This document shows, one piece after another, positions 20,152 through 25,877 of a DNA stretch of 25,877 nucleotides (its first letter is position 1; each line of letters opens with the position of its first letter). The position numbers and the translations under genes were made by a program. Under the pieces are notes generated by a model, which worked only from the letters and a program-made list of their open reading frames with translations, did no database searches and was not told where the DNA came from. Origin of the DNA: Spirochaetota bacterium (lineage in GTDB: Bacteria; Spirochaetota; Spirochaetia; Sphaerochaetales; Sphaerochaetaceae); NCBI GenBank assembly GCA_023401595.1, contig JAEXDQ010000025.1:1-25877 (forward strand), given 5' to 3'.

Positions 20152-22341
20152 ATGAATATAAAGATCGCGCTTGCGGGCAACCCCAATTGCGGCAAGACAA
20201 CAATGTTCAACGCTCTGACAGGCGCCAACCAATATGTTGGCAACTGGCCCGGTGTGACGGTAGAAAAGAAGGAAGGAAAGCTCAAGGACAAGAAAAGGGG
20301 CGATGACATCATCGTCACCGACCTTCCCGGTATCTACTCGCTTTCTCCCTACACGCTTGAAGAGGTCGTCAGCCGGAACTATCTGCTGAACGACAATCCT
20401 GATATCGTCATCGATCTGGTCGATGCGACGAATATCGAAAGGAACCTCTATCTGACGACACAGCTCATTGAAACAGGAATCCCGGTCGTCGTCGCCCTCA
20501 ACATGGTGGATCTTGTCGATAAAAGAGGAATCAAGATCGACACGAAACGGCTGTCCATGATTCTCGGATGTCCAGTGGTCGAGACTTCGGCGCTGAAGAA
20601 AACAGGGCTTGACGCATTGATCGCGGAGGCCGTGAAAGTCGCTGAGAAAAAAAAGGCCCCGATGCCGCCACCGATCTTTTCCACCGACATGGAGACGAGA
20701 ATCGAGACTGTCGCCGCTACCCTTCCCGCATCGATCCAGGATTCCAGAAAGAGATGGTACGCAGTCAAGCTGTTGGAAAACGACAGTAAAGTAGCCGGAA
20801 CCGTACAGCTTTCAGCCGAGGCTCAGAAGATCATCGAAAAGGAACGGAAAGAGCTTGAAGCTGCCCATTCCGATGACATTGAGTCCATTGTGACTGATGA
20901 ACGCTACACATACATCCAGAAGCTGGTGTCCACGACTGTAAAGAAAAGGAAGGAAAAGCTTTCCGCTTCCGACAAGATCGACAGGGTCGTCACGAACAGG
21001 ATTCTGGGTATTCCTATCTTCATCGCGGTCATGTTCATCGTCTACTATATCTCCGTGACGACGATTGGGACGATCGTGACGGACTGGACGAACGATACCT
21101 TCGTAGGAGCCATCCAGGGGTGGGTGACAACGGGCCTTGAGGCGATCGGAACCAGTGAGCTGATCACGGGTCTAGTGGTCGACGGTATCATCGGCGGTGT
21201 TGGCGCCGTCCTCGGGTTCGTTCCCCAAATGGCGATCCTTTTCCTGTTCCTCTCCATCCTGGAAGACTGTGGATACATGGTCAGGATCGCATTCGTCATG
21301 GACAGGGTCTTCAGACATTTCGGTCTGTCAGGCAAGAGCTTCATACCGTTGCTGATTTCATCGGGTTGCGGCATTCCCGGAATCATGGCCTCACGAACGA
21401 TTGAACAGGATAACGACAGAAGGCTGACGATCATGACGGCGACGTTCATTCCTTGCGGGGCGAAGCTTCCCGTCATCGCCTTGATGGGCGGTGTCATGGC
21501 AGGTTACGCCACAGGAAACTACGAAGCCGGTGGGCTGATCGCGCCTGCGATGTATTTCATAGGAATCGCCGCAGTCCTGGTTTCCGCCATCATGCTGAAA
21601 AAGACAAAACCGTTCTCCGGCAAACCGGCGCCGTTCGTCATGGAATTGCCTGAATATCACGTGCCTTCCGCAAAGACAGTCCTCATCCATGTCTGGGAAA
21701 GGTTGAAAGGATTCATCATCAAGGCCGGTACTATCCTGTTCCTCGCCTGCGTCGTGATGTGGCTCCTGTCCAGTTTCGGTTTCGGCCCCGACGGGTTCGG
21801 CATGGTCGAAGACAGCGCGGACAGTTTGCTCGCCGTCATCGGAGGGTTCATCGCTCCAATTTTCGCACCGCTCGGTTTCGGTACCTGGCAGCCGGTCGCC
21901 GCTTCCCTTTCAGGATTCACCGCGAAGGAAGCCATCGTTTCAACGATGGGAGTCCTCGCCAATGTTTCAGGAGATGTCGAAGACGCGGTGACGGTCGCCA
22001 GCGCTGTCGGCGCATGGTTCCCGTCAACAATAGCCGCTTTTGCATTCTTGCTCTTCAATCTACTTGATTCGCCGTGTCTGGCGGCTATCGCGACGATGGC
22101 CCAGCAGATGCAATCCAGAAAGTGGTTCTGGTTTTCGATCCTCTACCAGAACATGTTCGCCTATGCCGTCAGCTTGTGCGTCTATCAGATCGGCAGCCTG
22201 TTCATGGGTGGAGGATTCGGAGTCGGGACAGTAATAGCCCTCGTAGTACTTGCCGCAATACTGTACATGCTCTTCCGATCCGATCCGTACAGGGACCTCA
22301 AGGTCTATTCCAAAAGAAGCGTACAAAGCGCCACGGTGTAG
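20152..22341 (+). CDS. feoB: Ferrous iron transporter FeoB
   Basis: A 729-aa inner-membrane Fe(II) transporter. The N-terminal G domain has G1 GNPNCGKT (9-16), a G2 Thr in NWPGVTVEKKEG, G3 DLPG (57-60), G4 NMVD (117-120) and a G5-like ETSALK. A helical GDI-like spacer follows to about residue 280, then ten or so membrane spans with the two Gate motifs. Gate 1 has SGCGIPGIMASRT and TFIPCGAKLPV with their conserved Cys residues. Gate 2 lies around FTAKEAIVSTMGVL. Length is normal, and GAAGGAG precedes the ATG. It follows the two FeoA genes closely and is followed by a FeoB-associated Cys-rich protein. Nothing suggests a broken gene. Confidence 0.97.
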   Translation: MNIKIALAGNPNCGKTTMFNALTGANQYVGNWPGVTVEKKEGKLKDKKRGDDIIVTDLPGIYSLSPYTLEEVVSRNYLLNDNPDIVIDLVDATNIERNLYLTTQLIETGIPVVVALNMVDLVDKRGIKIDTKRLSMILGCPVVETSALKKTGLDALIAEAVKVAEKKKAPMPPPIFSTDMETRIETVAATLPASIQDSRKRWYAVKLLENDSKVAGTVQLSAEAQKIIEKERKELEAAHSDDIESIVTDERYTYIQKLVSTTVKKRKEKLSASDKIDRVVTNRILGIPIFIAVMFIVYYISVTTIGTIVTDWTNDTFVGAIQGWVTTGLEAIGTSELITGLVVDGIIGGVGAVLGFVPQMAILFLFLSILEDCGYMVRIAFVMDRVFRHFGLSGKSFIPLLISSGCGIPGIMASRTIEQDNDRRLTIMTATFIPCGAKLPVIALMGGVMAGYATGNYEAGGLIAPAMYFIGIAAVLVSAIMLKKTKPFSGKPAPFVMELPEYHVPSAKTVLIHVWERLKGFIIKAGTILFLACVVMWLLSSFGFGPDGFGMVEDSADSLLAVIGGFIAPIFAPLGFGTWQPVAASLSGFTAKEAIVSTMGVLANVSGDVEDAVTVASAVGAWFPSTIAAFAFLLFNLLDSPCLAAIATMAQQMQSRKWFWFSILYQNMFAYAVSLCVYQIGSLFMGGGFGVGTVIALVVLAAILYMLFRSDPYRDLKVYSKRSVQSATV

Positions 22342-22413
22342 GGAGACAAGATTTAGATTCATGGGGAAGGACCGGAACGCTCCGGTTCTTCCCTCTGTCG
22401 GAGGATATGTCAA

Positions 22414-22605
22414 ATGATCGCCAATATCGTCTTGGGGTTCCTGATCGCCGGTTATTCGGCCTTTGTAGTCTACAAGCTTGTCAAGGACAAGCGGAACGGA
22501 GAAGCGTGCGTCGGTTGCACGGGCTTCTGCTCAGGTTGCAACAAGTGTTCTTCTGAGTATATCGACAGGCTGATACAAGAAGCCGGGAAGAAAAAAACAT
22601 CCTAG
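22414..22605 (+). CDS. FeoB-associated Cys-rich membrane protein
   Basis: A 63-aa protein with one N-terminal membrane span (ANIVLGFLIAGYSAFVVYKLV) followed by a cytoplasmic Cys cluster, C32-x2-C35-x3-C39-x2-C42-x2-C45, in the segment ACVGCTGFCSGCNKC. This matches the small FeoB-associated family (PF12669) found after feoB in anaerobes. A role as periplasm-side or cytoplasmic iron relay has been suggested for such proteins but not shown. GGAGG lies about nine bases before the ATG. It follows feoB by 72 bases. Five cysteines rather than four leaves one possibly free for exchange. Confidence 0.9.
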   Translation: MIANIVLGFLIAGYSAFVVYKLVKDKRNGEACVGCTGFCSGCNKCSSEYIDRLIQEAGKKKTS

Positions 22606-22722
22606 GACGTCCCCTGCCCCTGCGCAAGTCGATATCATGCGGAAACTCATCTGCGGATGAAACATGCACGGCACAGGACGACGAGACCCATGAACGCACC
22701 TGCAACGCCGTTACAGCATCGG

Positions 22723-22740
22723 GAAGCCACTCCCGGCTTC
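22723..22740 (+). other. Small intercistronic hairpin
   Basis: GAAGCC, six bases, GGCTTC, in the 216-bp gap between the Cys-rich gene and the next small membrane gene. No U-run follows, so it is not a standard terminator. The rest of the gap has no supported gene. Confidence 0.4.
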
Positions 22741-22821
22741 TTGGCCGCAGCCGGCGCAACATCCCGAGCTTTGCGGCATGTCAGAACCTATTTCAACAAA
22801 ATCATCATTTGGAGAACGTAC

Positions 22822-22965
22822 ATGGGAAATTCCACGGGTTCTATGTTCTACGCCGCCGTGGCGTTGATCACGATCTATCTGGTCGGCGCGTCGATCTATC
22901 AGGTGTATCTTTGGATCAAGAAATCCAAGGATACGAGAAGAACGAATCATCAGGGAAAGGAGTAA
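22822..22965 (+). CDS. 47-residue single-span membrane protein in the feo operon
   Basis: A very short gene reading MGNSTGSMFYAAVALITIY, then LVGASIYQVYLWIKKSKD and a basic/polar tail. One membrane span (about residues 9-30) with a positively charged cytoplasmic end predicts N-out topology. I do not recognise a family. Start ATG 22822 has GGAGA six bases upstream, a much better start than the in-frame ATG at 22657, whose extra 55 residues look non-coding. The HMA protein follows after 3 nt, its ribosome site overlapping this stop, so the two are coupled. Size and position suggest an accessory or assembly peptide of the iron transporter. Confidence 0.75.
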   Translation: MGNSTGSMFYAAVALITIYLVGASIYQVYLWIKKSKDTRRTNHQGKE

Positions 22966-22968
22966 TCG

Positions 22969-23328
22969 ATGGTCGATATCGTTGTCCTGTCGCTTGTGTT
23001 CATCCTGGTTTTTCTTGCCGCAAAAGGTTCTCTCAAGCATTTCAAGGGTGAAGGCGGTTGCTGTGGCGGAGGCACCGGTCATATCAGCGGACGGCGGAAA
23101 AAACTCGCAGGCCCCGTGATCGGAAGAAAAACCGTGACAATCGAAGGAATGCATTGTGGGAGATGCGCCGTTACTGTCGAGAACGCAGTCAACAGAATCG
23201 AAGGAGCGATCTGCGAGGTTAACTTGAAGCGAAACCTGGCGACGATTTCCTATGACAGGAACATCGACGATACCTCGATACGGCAGGCGATCATGGACGC
23301 GGGATACAAGGTTCTCAGCATCGACTGA
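22969..23328 (+). CDS. Membrane-anchored HMA-domain metal-binding protein
   Basis: A 119-aa protein with an N-terminal membrane span (residues ~3-19), a Gly/Cys hinge GGCCGGGTGH (Cys31-Cys32 with nearby His) and a C-terminal heavy-metal-associated domain (about 51-119). The HMA metal loop is GMHCGRC (60-66), followed by AVTVENAVNRIEGA, VNLKRNLATISYD and IRQAIMDAGYKVLSI, the complete ferredoxin-like fold of CopZ/MerP type. HMA CxxC sites normally bind Cu(I), Zn(II) or other soft metals, so presence in a feo operon is notable. AAGGAG overlaps the end of the preceding gene. It is the last gene of the operon. No clear terminator follows; only a GCGCCC...GGGCGC long-loop structure (23369-23405) is present. 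Confidence 0.88.
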   Translation: MVDIVVLSLVFILVFLAAKGSLKHFKGEGGCCGGGTGHISGRRKKLAGPVIGRKTVTIEGMHCGRCAVTVENAVNRIEGAICEVNLKRNLATISYDRNIDDTSIRQAIMDAGYKVLSID

Positions 23329-23489
23329 AATTCCGGTTCAAGTCTGTAAACCGCATCCAGCCTTCTGAGCGCCCAAGGAACCTACCATACATCTTAGGGG
23401 GGCGCATCGTAACCCGCCGGCGGCAAACATTTCCAATGATACGGCAACCGTCCCGGCAGGCAATCAGTTCGCAACCCCCGGCATTGAGA

Positions 23490-25400
23490 TTATTCAAATG
23501 TCACGGCGATATAGTCCGAAGAAAACTGGTTTTGCTGGAGGTCGGTAGCGACATAGCAGTATCGGTATCGTCCGGGAGGGACTTCCATAGTTCCCATGAC
23601 GGGACGTCCGGAAAGCACGATGGGATCCCCGACATACCATAGCTCGTTTGTGTATTCTTCATCGGTCAGCACCCGGTCATCTTCCGACATCAATATCGCC
23701 CGATATTGCAGTTGGAGGACATCTCCCCGACGCAACGGAAGCATTTCCTTGGCAGGCATCGCAAAGGCGTCTTGCTCCACGGGAACCGCGCCGACGACTA
23801 TTCCGTCCGGAAACGTTTCATCATATACGACGATGATATTCACATCTTCATCGTTCAGCAAAGCAGGTATGGCAAAGCGCGTGCCGGTAGGCGTGTTGTC
23901 CAACATATACAGGCAGGCGAACTGCCCTTCCAACGTGACCCAAGCGTCACGGAACGGATCCTCTATGACGCCGGCGTCCGAAACACTCTCCACAGGAAAT
24001 TGAGCGAGTTGAATATACCAGTAGGTATCTGAGACCTCCGAGACCTCGGCCTGTTGCCAGAGCTCGAAATACAGGTCTGCCATATAGTCAAAGGACAATG
24101 GGTCAACACCGATGAACAGATCATCGGGTTCTTCCACATAGGAAAATGTGATGTCGTACAATGGTTCGCCGCTGAGAATCATGGCGAAATCCCAAATGAG
24201 CTGGGTATACAGGGGAAGAATGTCAAGGCTCTGATACAAGGGAAGATATTCAGACAAGGCTTCTTTTTCTGAAAACGGGAAATAGACGGAAAGACCGGAA
24301 GCCAATCCTTGGAGATTATCGGTCGTAGAAGAGTAAACGACAGCCTCTTCCACAGCCATGCTGAGCGCAAAACACTGTTCGGGCAATTCCGACATGAACT
24401 GTCGGGCAAGGGCGTCCAAATCTATCAGGTCGGCATCACTTTCCTGGGGACCGCCGCTTCCGAAGCTCCGCAGTCCGTACCGGGCCCTGGCAAGCGGAGG
24501 ATATTCCGCCAGAGTCATCGGCATCAGATTTCGTGCCAACGATTCCAACGCGGACGCTACATCCTCGACCTTCATGAGATCGATTACTGCGAGTGCGGCG
24601 GTATCGCCGGTAGGAAGTTCTTCGGAAGGAAAGTTTGTCGCAATGAAGGAATCGACCACAAGGGGGCCGAATTCAGGAATCGGCAACAAGGGGTTGTCAG
24701 ACAAGGTCCGAAAGACCGTATAGTCCCATCCGGTACCAGGTTCCAGCTCTTCGCTTGCGATCAGATAGTTCGCATAGTCCTGAAGGGCCAAAGCGATCTC
24801 AAGGCTTCCCATGAGACAGGCGTCGAATCCGATGAATTCAAATGGAACCGAAACGGCGGGAGTGGAAGCCAAAGCCTCCGCTATATCGGGAAGCGACAAG
24901 GAATCGCCATCGAACAATTCATCGTATCCGTACCCAAGGACGGGGCCTCCCCCATGGTTCCAGAAGACCAGACCGTATCGGTCGGCGGGATAGTTTTCAT
25001 AGCAATAGGAAACGAATGAACTCAACAGCTCCGGATTCCCTACGCTGATCGGCTGTGGATACTGGAACAGTTCCTCCATTCCATCAGGATATACCCGCCA
25101 GATCACCGGCGTATCGGACGGGATGGAATCGTTCTGCCATTCATCGGTACCGCAGGTAAGCAGAACCATCTGCAACCTATCGGCATTGAAGTCGCTTTCG
25201 ATCAGCTCAATCAAATCATCCGTGGCACGTCCATCCTCACTTTCCAGATCGGAACCGTTCATCATGATCATCAAAGTAAACGGCGGTACAGAATCCTGCA
25301 TCGGCGTGACCGCTTGGACACACGAAAACAAACAAATACACAGGCATCCTACAAGAAGACAGGATTTCACTACGTTCGCTACACGCCATCTATTTTTCAT
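23490..25400 (-). CDS. Clostripain-family (C11) cysteine peptidase lipoprotein
   Basis: A 636-aa predicted lipoprotein. The signal region MKNRWRVANVVKSCLLVGCL runs on to a lipobox LFSC with Cys27. The peptidase domain has the family dyad: His149 in FWNHGGGPVLGYG and Cys195 in FDACLMGSLEIA. Flanking TLMIMMNGSDLES, IASEELEPGTGWDY and GLASGLSVYFPF are also typical of C11 enzymes. C11 peptidases usually cut after Arg or Lys and often self-process. The last ~200 residues are strand-rich and probably form a beta-sandwich domain. ATG 25398-25400 is chosen because GGAG lies six bases before it and it gives a proper signal peptide; longer frames upstream lack a ribosome site. It would sit on the cell surface or in the periplasm. 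It is monocistronic, convergent with the feo operon. Confidence 0.88.
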   Translation of the reverse strand: MKNRWRVANVVKSCLLVGCLCICLFSCVQAVTPMQDSVPPFTLMIMMNGSDLESEDGRATDDLIELIESDFNADRLQMVLLTCGTDEWQNDSIPSDTPVIWRVYPDGMEELFQYPQPISVGNPELLSSFVSYCYENYPADRYGLVFWNHGGGPVLGYGYDELFDGDSLSLPDIAEALASTPAVSVPFEFIGFDACLMGSLEIALALQDYANYLIASEELEPGTGWDYTVFRTLSDNPLLPIPEFGPLVVDSFIATNFPSEELPTGDTAALAVIDLMKVEDVASALESLARNLMPMTLAEYPPLARARYGLRSFGSGGPQESDADLIDLDALARQFMSELPEQCFALSMAVEEAVVYSSTTDNLQGLASGLSVYFPFSEKEALSEYLPLYQSLDILPLYTQLIWDFAMILSGEPLYDITFSYVEEPDDLFIGVDPLSFDYMADLYFELWQQAEVSEVSDTYWYIQLAQFPVESVSDAGVIEDPFRDAWVTLEGQFACLYMLDNTPTGTRFAIPALLNDEDVNIIVVYDETFPDGIVVGAVPVEQDAFAMPAKEMLPLRRGDVLQLQYRAILMSEDDRVLTDEEYTNELWYVGDPIVLSGRPVMGTMEVPPGRYRYCYVATDLQQNQFSSDYIAVTFE

Positions 25401-25456
25401 ATTGGACTCCATTGTTCGTTTGCCAAGGATACTATGAATATTCGGTATGAACAATA

Positions 25457-25484
25457 ATGATACAGAGCCCAAGAGAAATTTCAA
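25457..25484 (-). promoter_or_regulatory. Predicted promoter of the clostripain-family gene
   Basis: On the minus strand TTGAAA (25479-25484), 16 bases, TATCAT (25457-25462), giving a start near 25450 and a leader of about 50 bases. Confidence 0.45.
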
Positions 25485-25490
25485 TACTCC

Positions 25491-25519
25491 TTGACACAAA
25501 CGGAACAATACGGTATGTT
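25491..25519 (+). promoter_or_regulatory. Predicted tRNA-Asn promoter
   Basis: TTGACA (25491-25496), 17 bases, TATGTT (25514-25519). The -35 is a perfect consensus and the expected start is near 25526, about 26 bases before the mature tRNA. Confidence 0.65.
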
Positions 25520-25551
25520 ATCGAACGTTCGCCAGTAATGACGGATAGTAT

Positions 25552-25624
<73 letters not shown>

Positions 25625-25634
25625 CAAAAGCAAC

Positions 25635-25673
25635 AAAAAAATAACTCCTTGCAATGCAGGGAGTTATTTTTTT
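25635..25673 (+). terminator. Very strong, bidirectional intrinsic terminator after tRNA-Asn
   Basis: Seven A, then TAACTCC, T, TGC, a 3-nt loop, and the complementary strand ending in seven T. This makes an 18-bp inverted repeat interrupted only by one G-U pair. Because the flanks are A7 and T7 it can stop transcription from both sides, including from the transposase remnants on the minus strand. Confidence 0.92.
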
Positions 25674-25833
25674 GGCTCAACTCAGAATTTTGGGGGATAG
25701 GTAGCCAGTTCGGAGCTTGTAGCTCTCAAACATGACCTTGAGGAAGAAGTATTGGTTCAACTCAGAAATTTGGGGGATAGGTAACGCAATCTCGGCTTTA
25801 AGCTCTCAAATTTGATTTTCAAGAAGAAGTATT
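25674..25833. repeat. Two contiguous 80-bp direct repeats (transposase 3' ends)
   Basis: Units 25674-25753 and 25754-25833 align without gaps at roughly 78% identity by eye. Both begin GGYTCAACTCAGAA and share TTTGGGGGATAGGTA, AGCTCTCAAA and GAAGAAGTATT. On the minus strand each encodes the C-terminal end of a transposase. The 80-bp period is not a multiple of three, so the two are in different frames. Confidence 0.93.
25677..25753 (-). pseudogene. Fragment of a second ISL3-like transposase C-terminus
   Basis: On the minus strand this reads YFFLKVMFESYKLRTGYLSP followed by KILS and a stop, a close relative of the end of the neighbouring frame (YFFLKIKFESLKPRLRYLSP, KFLS, stop). It has no start and is out of frame with the first copy, so it is a remnant. 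Many differences are silent or conservative, which suggests two long-separated copies rather than a fresh duplication. Confidence 0.8.
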
Positions 25834-25877
25834 CAGTATCTCTGAAACCATAAGCTTTTCTTCTCAGGGTCTTGATC
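25757..25877 (-). mobile_element. ISL3-like transposase, C-terminal end (runs off the window)
   Basis: The last 39 codons and stop of a minus-strand transposase. The end of the DDE domain is recognisable as IKTLRRKAYGFRDTEYFFLK, matching the ISL3-family (IS204/IS1001/IS1165, PF01610) ending of the type NNKIK-x-x-KRRAYGFR-x-x-x-x-F. The remainder lies beyond the window. After the stop only ACC intervenes before the second, older copy begins. No terminal inverted repeat is visible between them. Whether the element is intact cannot be judged here. Confidence 0.75.

Noticed and set aside
23369..23405. GCGCCC...GGGCGC inverted repeat after the HMA gene as a terminator
   Set aside because: The loop is about 25 bases and no U-run follows on either strand.

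Overview
The window looks like chromosome of an anaerobic spirochaete, most likely the Sphaerochaeta/Treponema side of Spirochaetota. The clues are a substrate-binding protein whose signal region ends in the FAQGAKE style common in that group, mid-range GC, a PerR-rubrerythrin oxidative-stress pair typical of anaerobes, a FeoA-FeoA-FeoB ferrous-iron operon, and strong AGGAG-type ribosome sites with TATAGT/TATAAA -10 boxes. No rRNA or other phylogenetic marker is present, so the assignment is an inference.

Layout. (1) 1-640, minus: PerR-type regulator overlapping the start of rubrerythrin, with a promoter and a near-consensus Fur-type box in front. (2) 961-1743, plus: a stand-alone GNAT acetyltransferase. 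(3) 9224-1893, minus: a carbohydrate-uptake operon, LacI regulator - binding protein - two permeases - a large unclassified (alpha/alpha)-barrel-like protein - an endonuclease/exonuclease/phosphatase-fold protein, ending in an intrinsic terminator. No transport ATPase is encoded, so a shared MsmK/MalK-type ATPase elsewhere is implied. Between the binding protein and the first permease lie a stable hairpin and an array of 11-bp tandem repeats. (4) 9446-11891, minus: a Pat/Bar-like acetyltransferase, a class I methyltransferase with its own terminator, and a short EamA-type membrane protein. (5) 11987-14371, minus: an RlmK-like rRNA methyltransferase carrying a roughly 480-residue disordered tail with seven 26-residue Arg/Asp repeats. 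(6) 14393-17578, plus: a conserved-looking unknown protein, a phosphohexomutase and GalE, i.e. sugar-nucleotide supply. GalE has its own promoter, a 22-bp perfect palindrome and a terminator. (7) 17786-18569, minus: a DtxR/MntR-fold regulator and a YkvA-type membrane protein. (8) about 1.1 kb without convincing genes, then 19661-23328, plus: feoA1-feoA2-feoB plus three small membrane or metal-binding proteins (Cys-rich, single-TM, TM-HMA). (9) 23490-25400, minus: a clostripain-family lipoprotein peptidase. (10) tRNA-Asn with promoter and terminator, followed by the 3' ends of two diverged ISL3-like transposase copies in tandem.

The most interesting joined-up signal is the iron region. The motif GTTAG-N6-CTAAC occurs three times, only in the space between the DtxR-like gene and feoA: once before the regulator gene and twice before feoA, one of these directly downstream of the predicted feo promoter. 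This suggests one regulator controlling both transcription units. By alignment from memory, the same regulator appears to have lost all the classical MntR/DtxR metal ligands, so what it senses is open. The other strong oddities are the repeat-tailed rRNA methyltransferase and the 11-bp repeat array inside the sugar operon.
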